Under the pieces are notes generated by a model. The model was not told where the DNA came from. It saw nothing but the letters and a program-made list of their open reading frames with translations, and searched no databases. DNA of 64,000 nt, from NCBI RefSeq assembly GCF_006149005.1, contig NZ_VBSL01000003.1:496001-560000 (forward strand), written 5' to 3'. This stretch comes from Larkinella sp. C7 (GTDB lineage: Bacteria > Bacteroidota > Bacteroidia > Cytophagales > Spirosomataceae). Below are positions 10,001 through 18,758 of the stretch, one piece after another; position 1 is the stretch's first letter; every line of letters begins with the position of its first letter. The position numbers were made by a program, and so were the translations under genes.

Positions 10001-10463
10001 GGCTGCCGTCGCCGTTCAGGTCTTTCAGCCATTCGTTTTCCTTGCTTTTTTCGGGTGCGAAGGTGCTACGCAGAAACGCCCGCCGTTCTTCAACGGATTG
10101 CAGGGCGATGGACGGCGTCATCCAGTCGCGGTGGCCGCGAATGTCGAATTCGGAGTTTTTCTGGCGGTTGGTTCGGGTCAGATACACCCGCCCCTGGTCG
10201 TCGATGGACATGGAAACCGGATCGGGCGCCAGCGAATCCGACGCCCAGAGGTCGACTTTGAGTCCATCGGCCAGCTTGATGGCGGTGTTGTCCCGGATTT
10301 CCTTCGCCCGGGTGCGGGCGGTCGCCGGATCTTCCTGAACGACCAGCGGTGTGCTGGCGGTTTTGGACGACCCGGTTGGGCTCATTTTCATGCAGGACAC
10401 GACTGCGACGGCGAAAAGTCCCGAAATGAGCAGCGGTGTTCGAAAGCGGTTGGGTTGAATCAT
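7041..10463 (-). CDS. PVC-type dehydrogenase / HEAT-repeat / cytochrome c lipoprotein
   Basis: A 1140-residue lipoprotein. The N-terminus MIQPNRFRTPLLISGLFAVAV leads to a lipobox VVSC with Cys24. Residues about 50-480 form a propeller resembling sugar-dehydrogenase or membrane-bound dehydrogenase domains (IAPDLWRLKDTNGDGM, GLRNTHEFVFDEYGNL, IADWINGWDAKNYGRVWKL). Residues about 500-960 are alpha-solenoid HEAT-like repeats (LRHAAVLALSRIG, LRLAAVLVLRRL). The C-terminus is a c-type cytochrome domain with the haem motif CVRCH (Cys1020, Cys1023, His1024) and a candidate axial Met in PPMGY. It would oxidise a sugar-like or other small substrate at the cell envelope and pass electrons through the haem. 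The architecture is common in Planctomycetes and Cytophagales, but the substrate is undetermined. Confidence 0.88.
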   Translation of the reverse strand: MIQPNRFRTPLLISGLFAVAVVSCMKMSPTGSSKTASTPLVVQEDPATARTRAKEIRDNTAIKLADGLKVDLWASDSLAPDPVSMSIDDQGRVYLTRTNRQKNSEFDIRGHRDWMTPSIALQSVEERRAFLRSTFAPEKSKENEWLKDLNGDGSHDWKDLAVEKDEVWRLEDTTGDGIADKATRILNDFFEEVSDVAGGLLIRAEDAFVAIAPDLWRLKDTNGDGMLDQKTSISHGYGVHIGFGGHGMSNPIEGPDGKIYWNIGDIGANITTAEGVNHKRPNEGIIARSNPDGSDFEVFAGGLRNTHEFVFDEYGNLISSDNDGDHPGESERLVHVVEGSDAGWRSNWQYGKYTDPKNNSYKVWMDEKLYTPRWEGQAAYIIPPIQNFHNGPTGMVYNPGTALGSAWKNKFFLVEFVGNPARSPIWSFGLKPKGASFVLDGEKNILNGILPTGIRFGPDGALYIADWINGWDAKNYGRVWKLDVTDDKNDLKALRAETKRLMVLNYGTQTDDMLLSLLSNPDMRIRQKSQFELVKRGAKGAVVLQKAVAQTGNQLARIHGIWGLGQLERQDKSYTASLLPLLKDADLEIVAQTAKVLGDAAAPEAGPLLIPLLTSQNPRVKFFGAQALGRIKYQPAVEPLLDLIKANNDEDVYLRHAAVLALSRIGQVEPMVALASNPNKSLRLAAVLVLRRLSSEKVALFLQDKDEYIATEAARAINDDLSIEKALPALAATLKDTRFTSEPLLRRAINAALRVGTDEQLNTLIAFAKRKDVDKELRAEALATLGTWAKPSPLDRVDGRYRGVVERNPALVKAKIQEQADVFLQETDPTVLVAISQMVSNLGITDKAASLAKIMDESQSAEVRSAMLTALHQLKYPAIETVIRKGMNDSDADVRTTALGLVSGLNLSPEALADVSKAIFEKGTVREQQQMLRVLGGMPVAKTEPILAGVIDKMVSKQLPASLALELGEAVDSTKSAALIAKLAPLRGTGTGVAEYQDALFGGNAQAGRRIFNTNSTAQCVRCHAIGGQGGAVGPSLTGIGDVLTREQILQALIEPSARLAPGFGMVSLTLKDGQTVSGVLNAENAHELVLKTSEAEPLKVPVARIDKRENLPSSMPPMGYILSKREIRDVVEFLATLKK

Positions 10464-10568
10464 TGAGTAGGTATCCCTTCATCTGGTTTTCATCCACGAA
10501 GATAAAGGATAAGATCAATGATGTAGCCGGTTTTTCTATTTTTCAGTTACCTGCTTAACCAATGAAAA

Positions 10569-11774
10569 TCACCGCATCAGTAAAAACCGCTCCCAGGCCG
10601 GATTCGCGCCGAGCTGTGATAACAAAACCATTCCTACGCTGGCATCGCCTTCCAGCAAACAGCGTTCTCCGCGATTGGGCAGGGGCGTAACGGACGACAA
10701 CCCGTCGATTTCCGGGGAGGGCAGGGCCTGGTTCAAGGTGGCATCCAGCCAGTACCGGGCGGTTTCGTCGAAAACCGGGTTCGGATACCAATGCGCAAAT
10801 TTGGAAAACAGGTGGCCGAGTCCACTTGAGCCGTGGCAGAAACCCGTGTCGGACACCAGTGTTTCCTTCCGGCTGCGACGGACGGCGGCTTTTAGCATCG
10901 TCTGTTCCGCGATCTGTTTCCAGCGGGTATTCCCGAAGATTTCACCCGCCAGTTGAAACGTGTGCGCGATGCCCGGATCGCCGTAACACCACGCCAGCCG
11001 GCTGAATTCCTCCCGGGTTTGATCATCCAGTAATTGTCTGGGAAATACGGCTTGGTGGCCCGTGTTGCGGACGCTCCACAGCCACTGCAAACCGCCTTCG
11101 ATCAGGCGGCTGCCTTGCGGCCGGGCGTAGCCATGCTGGTGCAGCAGACTCAGGAGAGCAACGATACTGGCCGTGCCGTGCGACAACCCCGGGTTGTAGG
11201 ATACCGACTCATCGGCGGGGTTGTTAAAATTTCGAAAGTGCCAGGTGATCGATCCGTCGTTCTTTTTGATGGCTATTTTATCCAGTTGGGCAACGATTTC
11301 CTTCAAATAATACACGATTTCGGGCGTACGGGGCCGTTCCAGGAAATACAGACAAGCTCCTAAACCGGCGTGTAAGTAATCGAAACGGCCTTTGCTCAGG
11401 TCGTCCATCGAAAGCAAAAAAAGCGGTTCGTCAAGGGCGGACACAATTTCCTGCGGATCATCCTGACTGTCGGCCAGAAAACCGTGGTTGTGGAGGTGCA
11501 GAAAACCCCAGGCAATGCCGGAAATACCGCCCGCAAACGTGTGATCGACAGCCCCCGATTGAATGGCGTCGATGCCCGTACTGAGTCGTTCCCAGATCCG
11601 GCTGTTGTCGGTTAATCCGAACTGCCGCTGGTAATACGCTTCAAAAATGGCGTAGCCGACCTGCCCCGACAGCAGCGACGGGTTTTCGGCCACCGGTTCG
11701 GCGGCAACGGTATCGTAAAGTCGGTGGAGCTCCGTTTCAATCCGGGTTTGGGTATCGGTCAACAGTGCGTTCAT
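10569..11774 (-). CDS. lanC: LanC-like lanthionine cyclase
   Basis: A 401-residue LanC-family protein expected to catalyse Michael-type addition of cysteine thiols to dehydrated Ser/Thr, closing (methyl)lanthionine rings. The conserved set is intact: Asp132 in FDYLHAGLG, His199 in GLSHG, and the zinc ligands Cys263 in WCYGD and Cys313-His314 in FCHGSSG. This is the same order and similar spacing as NisC Asp141, His212, Cys284, Cys330 and His331. Repeated GxxG motifs (LSGQVGYA, FAGGISGIAWG, LLEGDASVGMVLL) mark the alpha/alpha barrel. It is the last gene of the minus-strand cluster, starting 9 nt after the HlyD gene, so co-transcription is likely. The family is certain; the role in lanthipeptide maturation follows from the adjacent LanB, C39 exporter and precursors. 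Confidence 0.95.
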   Translation of the reverse strand: MNALLTDTQTRIETELHRLYDTVAAEPVAENPSLLSGQVGYAIFEAYYQRQFGLTDNSRIWERLSTGIDAIQSGAVDHTFAGGISGIAWGFLHLHNHGFLADSQDDPQEIVSALDEPLFLLSMDDLSKGRFDYLHAGLGACLYFLERPRTPEIVYYLKEIVAQLDKIAIKKNDGSITWHFRNFNNPADESVSYNPGLSHGTASIVALLSLLHQHGYARPQGSRLIEGGLQWLWSVRNTGHQAVFPRQLLDDQTREEFSRLAWCYGDPGIAHTFQLAGEIFGNTRWKQIAEQTMLKAAVRRSRKETLVSDTGFCHGSSGLGHLFSKFAHWYPNPVFDETARYWLDATLNQALPSPEIDGLSSVTPLPNRGERCLLEGDASVGMVLLSQLGANPAWERFLLMR

Positions 11775-11783
11775 GGCTGGTAA

Positions 11784-13055
11784 TTAGTCCGTGAGTTCGG
11801 TGGCTACTTTTTTGAAATTTCGGAACGTGTACTCATACAGCGTTCTTTCGTCGAAAATGATGTTGCAATTGCCCTGCATACCAATCTGGATGCGCTTGTC
11901 GAGTCGCTGATAATCGGTGAGTTGCACCTGAACGTTGAAAAGCCCCTTCTCATCGGGCGTAATCGAAACCTGGCTCACCCGGCCGCGGACGGTTCCCCAT
12001 TCGTACACCGGAAAGGCATCCAGTTTCAGAATCACCGGTTGTCCGACTTTCACCTGCCCGATGCGCGACGAGTTCACCTGCGTATACGCGTACAGTGGCG
12101 CTTCCCTGTAAATCAGTTTGAGGACAATCGCACTGGCAGCCGCTTCCTTCTCGCCGTCGAAGACAAACGAAACCGTACCGGCACGCTCGGCTTTCAGAAT
12201 CAAATGGTTGTTGGCGGTAATTTCAAATGGGCCAAACCGCCCTTCAATGCGTTTTTGCATCGCATCCCGCGAACTGCGGAGCTGCGCGCCTTCGCCCCGG
12301 AAGTCGGTATCTTTTTTGGTCAACTGCTTTTCCAGGCTTACCATTTCCAGCCTTTTGCTTTCGATCTGCTGGCGCAACGTTCGTTCTTCCTGCCCGAAAT
12401 TCTGCGTTCCCGACTGGTAGGCCGATTGCGCCCGCAACCACGTGGCCTCATAAGCATTCAGGTCGTTTTTGCTGATGTCGCCGGTGCGGTACAACGCCTG
12501 GTTGATGTTGAAAATCCGCTGTGCGTCTTCCTGCTCAAACTTCAGTTTCACCAGTTCCGACGCCCACTTCGTTTTTTGCACTTCGATCTGCGTTTCTTTC
12601 AGCCGGATGTCTTCCCGAATCTGCGCCATCGTCAACTCAATGATCTGCTGTTCTTTGCTGGCCGAAACCGTCCGGTATTTCTCGTATTGACCCACCGCCG
12701 TGTTGGCTGCGGAGAAATCGGCCACCAGCGCGGCCACATCCGGGGCGCTCACTTCCAGCAAAGGCGCTCCGGCGGCCACCGTCTGGCCCGGTTTGACGAA
12801 GGTTTTTTCCACGTAAATCGTCGAAGGAAACCGGTACATTTCTTCGGCCACTTCGGATTTGACCACGAACGGCACGGCAATCATGTCCGGAAACTGAATC
12901 GCAAAACCCATCGCGCCACCGACCACAGCCAGCAGGACGGCAAACCAGCCCAAACGACTCAGAATCCGCTGGCGAACGTCGGCAATGGGCGCATCATCGA
13001 CGTGGTATAAATTCTCGAACTGGGTAATTTCCAGATCAGCTAACAACGGGTGCAT
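11784..13055 (-). CDS. HlyD-family membrane-fusion adaptor of the peptide exporter
   Basis: A 423-residue periplasmic adaptor. A short cytoplasmic head is followed by one membrane span (about residues 34-54, WFAVLLAVVGGAMGFAI). A biotinyl-lipoyl-like segment (VEKTFVKPGQTVAAGAPLLE) then leads into a long coiled coil (about 120-260, rich in E, Q and K) and the second lipoyl half with a beta-barrel (AGTVSFVFDGEKEAAASAIVL). Such adaptors couple an inner-membrane C39 ABC exporter to an outer-membrane channel; no TolC-like gene is in the window. The ATG lies 3 nt past the exporter stop codon, so the pair is almost certainly translationally linked. Function is inferred from family and position. Confidence 0.92.
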   Translation of the reverse strand: MHPLLADLEITQFENLYHVDDAPIADVRQRILSRLGWFAVLLAVVGGAMGFAIQFPDMIAVPFVVKSEVAEEMYRFPSTIYVEKTFVKPGQTVAAGAPLLEVSAPDVAALVADFSAANTAVGQYEKYRTVSASKEQQIIELTMAQIREDIRLKETQIEVQKTKWASELVKLKFEQEDAQRIFNINQALYRTGDISKNDLNAYEATWLRAQSAYQSGTQNFGQEERTLRQQIESKRLEMVSLEKQLTKKDTDFRGEGAQLRSSRDAMQKRIEGRFGPFEITANNHLILKAERAGTVSFVFDGEKEAAASAIVLKLIYREAPLYAYTQVNSSRIGQVKVGQPVILKLDAFPVYEWGTVRGRVSQVSITPDEKGLFNVQVQLTDYQRLDKRIQIGMQGNCNIIFDERTLYEYTFRNFKKVATELTD

Positions 13056-13058
13056 GGT

Positions 13059-15293
13059 TTAATAGTCGATATACGTTTTGATGAAATCGTAGTAAATGCC
13101 TTGTTTATCAATCAGTTCGCCGTGGTTGCCCTGTTCGGCGATGGTGCCGCCGTCGAAAACCAGAATCCGGTCCACGTTTTTGAGCGTGTGCAGCCGGTGC
13201 GCAATGGAAATGATGGTCTTACCTTTAAACCGCTCGTAAATGTTGTCCAGAATCCGGCGTTCCGTTTCCACATCCAGTGCGCTGCTGGCTTCATCGAGAA
13301 TGATGATGTCGGGTTGATCGGCCACGAAAAGCCGGGCAAAACCGATCTTCAAAACCTGCCCGCCGGAGAGATTGCTGCCAAAACTGCCGATCATGTGGTT
13401 GTAGCCCAGGTGATTCGATTTGACAAACTGGTGCAAATCCGCGAGTTGGGCGGCTTCCGCGATTTGCTCCATCGAAGCCGACAGGTTGGCGCAACGGATG
13501 TTTTCCTTGATGGTATCGTTGAAAACGTAGGTGTCCTGCGGAAACAGATGTACGTGTTTACGGAGTGTTTTCGGATGAATTTTCCGCAGTTCGGTATCAT
13601 CGCAAAAAATCTGACCTTCGTAGTCGGGATAAAGGTTCATCAGCAATTTGACGAAGGTGGATTTTCCCGTGCCGTTTCGTCCGACAATTCCGATGCGCTC
13701 GCCCTGCCGGATTTCGCAGTTCAGGTTTTTCAACACGTACTTCGCGTCTTTCTGCTGGTAGCGGAACGAAACGTTGTTGAAGCGAATGGATTTACCCGAA
13801 AACCGGGAAACCTGCTCCTGAACATTCGCGGATTCTTCGTCTTCCAGAAAAATCTCGTTGACTTTTCCGAAGCTGACACTGAGCTGCGTCACCATCATCC
13901 AGAGCATGCTGACGCTGTTGATCGAGTTCATCAGAATCATGAAAATGGCTGTGAACGCCATGTATTGCCCAATCGTCAGTTCGCCCGTAAAAATCTGGTA
14001 CGAACCGACCCAATACACCGCGATCTGGCTGAAAATGAAAATCAGCCGCTGCATCGAGTTGATCAGAATCTGCTTTTCCTCGTCGGCCATCACCGAGTTG
14101 ATGGACTCGCGGTGAAGCTGTTTCCAGCGAACGAGTTTGTATTTTTCCAGCGACAGCAGTTTGACGGTTTTGATGCCCAGAACCGTATCCAGAAAACCGC
14201 CCAGTGACGCCTGATTTTTGTGATAGACTTTCGACCGCAGGTTTTTAATGATCGGGATGAAATAAACCGTCGTCAACCCGTAGGCCACGAAACACACCAG
14301 CGCGATGGTGGCGAGTTGCGTGTTGAAACCGAAGAGAATCGGGAAGTAAATCAGCATGAAAAACACATCCAGAAATTGCTGGATGATGATCGGGTTGGTC
14401 AGCGCCCGGATACCGATGCCCTCCTGAAACCGCGACATGAATTCTTCGCGCTTGCGGCTGTCGTAATACTTCTGTTTCAGTGAGATGAGCCGTTCGAAAA
14501 ATTTGCCCATGAATTCGGTTTCGAAGCGAAACCGGTAGTGCATCATCAGCATACTGCGCCCGTAGGTCAGCACGACCTGCACGACAAAAACCAGCATCAA
14601 CCCCGCCAGAATCCCGACCAGCAGCTTTTTGTTCTGGTTGATCAACACGTTGTCGAGCATGGTTTGTGTGAACAGTGGCAACACCAGCCCGACCAGTTCG
14701 AGCACCAGCGAAAACAGGAAAATTTCGGCCAGCACACGCTTGCCTTCTTTCAGAATCGGGAAATACAACTGCCGGAAAACCGACGCCTTTTTCGCCTTGT
14801 GTTCGTTGGCAACTTCCTCCAGTTCCGTGTTTTCGAAAAACTTCTCAGTCGGTTTTAACTCCAGCACAATACCGCTGAACTTGTTGCAAAATTCGTCTTT
14901 TTCGTACCGGGCCTTGCCAAAAGCCGGATCGGCCACGCGTACGTATTCGTCGGTGGCTTCATACACCACGACAAAATGCTGACCCTCGTAATGGGCGATG
15001 CAGGGCAGTTGAATCTTCTGTAAATAGGAGTAATCCAGCTCATAGCCTTCTGCCTTAAAACCGAAGCTTTCCGAAATTTCCATCAGGTCGTACAAACTGC
15101 TTCCTTCGGTGTTGATTTCGGCCAGTTTGGTCAGTTGGTGCCGGACATCCTGCGCGCCGTAATGCCTGAAAATCATCGCCAGACAGGTGGGGCCGCAATC
15201 CATTCCGGCGCTCTGATCGAGGTGCGGAAACCGGTCTACCAGCGCGTAGGGGCTCATTTTGCCGCCCAGAATGGTTCTCAAAACGTTTTTCAT
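13059..15293 (-). CDS. lanT: C39-peptidase-containing ABC exporter (PCAT) for double-glycine peptides
   Basis: A 744-residue fused peptidase/permease/ATPase. The N-terminal C39 domain has its catalytic set: Gln27 and Cys33 in QSAGMDCGPTCL, His106 in GQHFVVV, and Asp122 in VADPAFG. A six-helix membrane domain spans about residues 165-440. The nucleotide-binding domain has Walker A GRNGTGKST (538-546), signature LSGGQ (642-646), Walker B IIILDEA (Asp667, Glu668) and the switch His699. It should cut leader peptides after Gly-Gly and export the core across the inner membrane, fitting the VMGG and VIGG leader ends of the two precursors upstream. Met13 is an alternative start. Four copies of an 8-bp repeat lie just upstream of the ATG. 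It overlaps no neighbour and is followed 3 nt later by the HlyD gene. Confidence 0.95.
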   Translation of the reverse strand: MKNVLRTILGGKMSPYALVDRFPHLDQSAGMDCGPTCLAMIFRHYGAQDVRHQLTKLAEINTEGSSLYDLMEISESFGFKAEGYELDYSYLQKIQLPCIAHYEGQHFVVVYEATDEYVRVADPAFGKARYEKDEFCNKFSGIVLELKPTEKFFENTELEEVANEHKAKKASVFRQLYFPILKEGKRVLAEIFLFSLVLELVGLVLPLFTQTMLDNVLINQNKKLLVGILAGLMLVFVVQVVLTYGRSMLMMHYRFRFETEFMGKFFERLISLKQKYYDSRKREEFMSRFQEGIGIRALTNPIIIQQFLDVFFMLIYFPILFGFNTQLATIALVCFVAYGLTTVYFIPIIKNLRSKVYHKNQASLGGFLDTVLGIKTVKLLSLEKYKLVRWKQLHRESINSVMADEEKQILINSMQRLIFIFSQIAVYWVGSYQIFTGELTIGQYMAFTAIFMILMNSINSVSMLWMMVTQLSVSFGKVNEIFLEDEESANVQEQVSRFSGKSIRFNNVSFRYQQKDAKYVLKNLNCEIRQGERIGIVGRNGTGKSTFVKLLMNLYPDYEGQIFCDDTELRKIHPKTLRKHVHLFPQDTYVFNDTIKENIRCANLSASMEQIAEAAQLADLHQFVKSNHLGYNHMIGSFGSNLSGGQVLKIGFARLFVADQPDIIILDEASSALDVETERRILDNIYERFKGKTIISIAHRLHTLKNVDRILVFDGGTIAEQGNHGELIDKQGIYYDFIKTYIDY

Positions 15294-15304
15294 CTGAAAA
15301 TAAT

Positions 15305-15336
15305 GAGTGAATGAGTGAATGAGTGAATGAGCGAAT
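15305..15336. repeat. Four tandem 8-bp repeats before the exporter start
   Basis: GAGTGAAT occurs three times (15305-15312, 15313-15320, 15321-15328), followed by GAGCGAAT (15329-15336). The array lies 12-43 nt upstream of the exporter ATG in its mRNA leader. An 8-bp unit could vary in copy number by slippage and alter leader length or structure, though no reading frame is affected. Confidence 0.85.
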
Positions 15337-15410
15337 AGTCAGACTGTCGGGCGGGTCTGCAAACGGGGGCATCACTCAGAAATATTGTCAGATTCATGTC
15401 GTTTTCCAGA

Positions 15411-18400
15411 TCAAAAAACTGCTTCGACGAGGGTGTTTTTCTTAGCCAGTACCGTGCGGCCATACGTGGTCCGATAGTACTTGTGGAGATGGTAGTAGAG
15501 CGAATATTCGACAAACCGCTGCCGGGTGCGGAACAACCGGTTGGTTGTCATGTGAATCAGACTGCCCAACAACGATGTCAGGGGAATTTCCAGTTGATTC
15601 TGTTCTTTCAGTTGAAGAATGGTCTGGATAAAGGGCCGTAATGTTTCCCGATGTTGTTGGTTCAGGTCGTAGAAAAACCGGTGATCCTCGTTGGTTTCAG
15701 CCCACAGTTCCATGATGGCAGTTTCGATTTCCTTAAACCGCGTATCCAGTTGCTTTTTCAATACCGAGTTGTAGCCAAATTCCTGACCGAATTGAGCGGC
15801 CTTTTCGTCCACAAAATCCAGTTTCTGTTTCAGGTCGAAACCGATCTCGTCCAGCATCGTGTCGATGAGTTTCATGCCAAACCGCCACCGGCATTCTTCG
15901 CCTTCCGCTCCTTCGATCAAGCTCAGGAAGTTCAGAATCGTTTGACTGTCCCGGTGAAAATAGTTCTCCACGGCGTCGATGGAATTACGCCCGTAGCGTT
16001 CCAGTTCGCGGTTGTACGTATCGTTTTTAATGGCGGTGATCACGTTCGTAGCCACATAGGGTGCCAGCGCATCGTGCAATTCCTGAATGATCGTCCCCAG
16101 AAAAACCGGATTCAGGATGTGGAAGCGGAATCGGATGTGAAACTGCGGATCGCCATAACGGATAAAGAAAAATTGGTCGGTCCAGCCGCGCTCGGTAAAC
16201 CGTTCGGCCAGCGGATGCAACACCGTCGTCAGGATCGCATCGGCGGTTTTGATGCCGGTATAAATCTTGTAATAGAGCCATTCGGAACCGGCGAAGAATT
16301 TGCGGGAAACGTCCAGCTTCGGTTTGTCAGCGGATAGTTTTGCCACCATTCGGGGAACATCCATTCGGGGAATATCCATTCGGGGAACATCCGGCTCGTT
16401 TTTAAAAGCCACCACAAACTGATTCGTGTGCCAGCCCGCGAGAGAGTGCGTAACGGCGTTGTCGGCGCGGAACAGAAACTCCTTGATTTGAAACTGGTCC
16501 TGCGATTTGATCTCATTGACAAACGTTTCGGCCAGCCACCGATTTTCCAGATCCACGTATAATTCGTTGTCGTAGTCCAGCAAACAGATGTGCCGGGGAA
16601 TGCCGTACTGGTCGCGCCAGCGGTCAATCTCGGTTTTCAGACGCGACCAGTCGGCTTTTTTAAAAGCCGTCACCAGGGGTTTGACCTGCTGCGCGCGGCA
16701 ATTCCAGCGGGCTTCCGACAGAACGATGTTGTCCAGCACAATGCGGGGAATGTAGACAAATACTGAATTGACCGGCCCCATCGACAGACCCAGCCACGGC
16801 CGAATGGCCTGGTTTTGCAAGGCGCACAGAAAATGATAGACATCCAGCGAATTGGTCTGGGCGTAATGATGGGCGTTGGAAAGCTGGGGAACAATGACTT
16901 TGTTGAGCGACTTCGACCGTAACACCACGCGGTTTCCCACCACCCGAATCATCAAATCCGTCACCGGAATCTGGTGTTCAGCGTCGACCGACGCTTTGCC
17001 TAGGTACGGAATCTGGTAGTTTTTCAGTTGGGGGCGGATGATGATGTTGCCGGTTCGGGCTTCGGGCAGGTGAATGATGTCGGCAAAAATCACGTCGGGC
17101 CGGATCGCATCCTCGGCGTCGCTGATCTGCTGAATCAAATCCAGAATGGTGGGATCGGTATGACCAAAACGGCCCAGCAATGATGTGCCGGTGGTGCCGC
17201 CAAAACTATTGAGCACCAGCATTTCCCGCCCGTTCTCGCGAATGACTGAAAACATGGCGGCATTTGTGGGCGGCAGGTTGGGCCGGGCGGGTTCGATGGC
17301 CAACAGATCCTCTTCCGTAATGGCAATCCGGGCGGTGCGGTGAAGCTGGGCTTCCGCTACTTTCCGGAACAGAAATGCCTGTTCGGGAGCCACCGTCCAG
17401 GTCTTCCTGGCTTTGGCCGATGCGCCAGCCGTCACACCGTCCACCAGCGGGGAATCGTCGAAGGGTTCCTGATCGGCCGGAAAACCAATGCCGATTTCCG
17501 GGTCGAGGGCTACGACCAGCGGGATTTCTTCGCCTTCGTATTTTTCGGTAAAGCGGTTTCTGAAGTCATCCAACGCTCCCTCACTGGTGGGAGTCAGTTT
17601 GAGGAGCGTTGGAATTTTGGCGACTAATTTATTGAGAAGTCCCCGGTTCAACGGGCCGGAGAGCGTGGGTAAATAGGTGTCGATCTGGAAGAGGACTTTC
17701 CGGTCGAACGGGGTGGACAGGTGGCTCAGTTTGTGCTCTACCTGGCTTAACAGGTCGATTGAAGTCTCGTGCTCCCCACTTTCGAGGGTTTTCAGATCAA
17801 CGGTAACCTCCTGCAACAACGCCACAATTCGCGCGATCTCGTCAGAAGGATGCTGGCTGCCAATCGTTTGCAGAATGGTCAGAATTTGTACCAAAAAATT
17901 TTCACCCGTCAGCGACGGCTCCAGTTCGCTCACCAGCAACTGGGCATCAATCACCGATTCAACGAAATCCCGGGCATCGTCTTCACTGATTTCGTCGCTG
18001 ATTAAAACCGTAGACAGGCTTTCGGCCCGGACGCCCGCCCGGCTTTGCTCCAGAACCGCAGCGAGATATGCGCTTTTTTCGGCGCTGCTCAGGTGGTGAA
18101 CCCGCTGTCCCTTGTCATACCGATACGTGACATAGCGGTATTGGTCATTGATTTCGTATAGGCTCGAATTCGGAAAAAACCGGAGATATGGCTTCACATC
18201 GGGGTGTTTTTCCAGATCCTGCGCCAGCGCGCAGAGGTAATTCATGTCGAGCCGAACGACCCGTTTCAGGCTAACGGTATCCGCTATACGGATGTTCGAG
18301 TTGGTGGCCTCAATGGGTGTGGTGGCAAAACCGCCGAACAACCCGAAAGGTGTGCAGCGGGTGGCGTAGCGGGACAAATATTTGATCAATGAATACAGTA

Positions 18401-18605
18401 CCCGCCGGGATTTTTCGTCGGGCTGACGGCTGAAATCGAACTGAATGGCTTCTACGTACAAAGCGGGCGAGGCAATGTATAACGCTTCGAGGAAAGCCGG
18501 ATTCTGTAGTTGCTGGCTAAGCTTGGCCCAGTCCGGATTGTCGATGGCGGCAAAACCGGCAAGGGGAACCCGAACAAAAGCGGTTTCGAAAGCAGTCGTC
18601 TTCAT
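15411..18605 (-). CDS. lanB: Class I lanthipeptide dehydratase, full-length LanB
   Basis: A 1064-residue lantibiotic dehydratase, close to the usual single-chain LanB length. The N-terminal glutamylation half carries the family motif RCTPFGLFGGFATTP (about residues 77-91), RVVRLDMNYLC, and conserved VLNSFGGTTGTSLLGRFGH and VLRSKSLNKVIVP blocks. The C-terminal elimination (SpaB_C/thiopeptide-type) half begins near residue 780 with WLYYKIYTGIKTADAIL and includes WTDQFFFIRYGDPQFHIRFR and YNRELERYG. Members attach glutamate from Glu-tRNA to Ser/Thr of a leader-bound peptide and eliminate it to give Dha or Dhb. A 15-bp repeat (16346-16390) encodes three DVPRM-like pentapeptides between the two halves. 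The gene follows precursor 2 by 153 nt. The family and role are well supported. Confidence 0.95.
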   Translation of the reverse strand: MKTTAFETAFVRVPLAGFAAIDNPDWAKLSQQLQNPAFLEALYIASPALYVEAIQFDFSRQPDEKSRRVLYSLIKYLSRYATRCTPFGLFGGFATTPIEATNSNIRIADTVSLKRVVRLDMNYLCALAQDLEKHPDVKPYLRFFPNSSLYEINDQYRYVTYRYDKGQRVHHLSSAEKSAYLAAVLEQSRAGVRAESLSTVLISDEISEDDARDFVESVIDAQLLVSELEPSLTGENFLVQILTILQTIGSQHPSDEIARIVALLQEVTVDLKTLESGEHETSIDLLSQVEHKLSHLSTPFDRKVLFQIDTYLPTLSGPLNRGLLNKLVAKIPTLLKLTPTSEGALDDFRNRFTEKYEGEEIPLVVALDPEIGIGFPADQEPFDDSPLVDGVTAGASAKARKTWTVAPEQAFLFRKVAEAQLHRTARIAITEEDLLAIEPARPNLPPTNAAMFSVIRENGREMLVLNSFGGTTGTSLLGRFGHTDPTILDLIQQISDAEDAIRPDVIFADIIHLPEARTGNIIIRPQLKNYQIPYLGKASVDAEHQIPVTDLMIRVVGNRVVLRSKSLNKVIVPQLSNAHHYAQTNSLDVYHFLCALQNQAIRPWLGLSMGPVNSVFVYIPRIVLDNIVLSEARWNCRAQQVKPLVTAFKKADWSRLKTEIDRWRDQYGIPRHICLLDYDNELYVDLENRWLAETFVNEIKSQDQFQIKEFLFRADNAVTHSLAGWHTNQFVVAFKNEPDVPRMDIPRMDVPRMVAKLSADKPKLDVSRKFFAGSEWLYYKIYTGIKTADAILTTVLHPLAERFTERGWTDQFFFIRYGDPQFHIRFRFHILNPVFLGTIIQELHDALAPYVATNVITAIKNDTYNRELERYGRNSIDAVENYFHRDSQTILNFLSLIEGAEGEECRWRFGMKLIDTMLDEIGFDLKQKLDFVDEKAAQFGQEFGYNSVLKKQLDTRFKEIETAIMELWAETNEDHRFFYDLNQQHRETLRPFIQTILQLKEQNQLEIPLTSLLGSLIHMTTNRLFRTRQRFVEYSLYYHLHKYYRTTYGRTVLAKKNTLVEAVF
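16346..16390. repeat. Three tandem 15-bp repeats inside lanB
   Basis: Three units of CCATTCGGGGAACAT (plus-strand reading; the middle unit differs by one base) run back to back at 16346-16360, 16361-16375 and 16376-16390. They encode DVPRM, DIPRM and DVPRM near residues 739-754, in the joint between the glutamylation and elimination halves. The unit length keeps the frame, so copy number can change without breaking the enzyme. Confidence 0.9.
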
Positions 18606-18655
18606 GACCAGAAAGTATAGCGTGTGTGTATGGTGTGGTACTGGTAATACGGGAA

Positions 18656-18685
18656 GAACGAAGGAGCTTTTACACCCCTTCGTTC
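18656..18685 (-). terminator. Hairpin between precursor 2 and lanB (possible attenuator)
   Basis: GAACGAAGG (18656-18664) and CCTTCGTTC (18677-18685) form a perfect 9-bp stem with a 12-nt loop. No U-tract follows on the minus strand, so it is more likely a partial terminator or a processing and stability element. Such a structure would let the precursor be made in excess over the enzymes. Confidence 0.5.
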
Positions 18686-18758
18686 CGCTTCACGATTCAA
18701 CTTGTGAAAGAAGAATCGGATCTATTCTCCAATCTGGCGTATCGCAAGCCGGTTTTGC

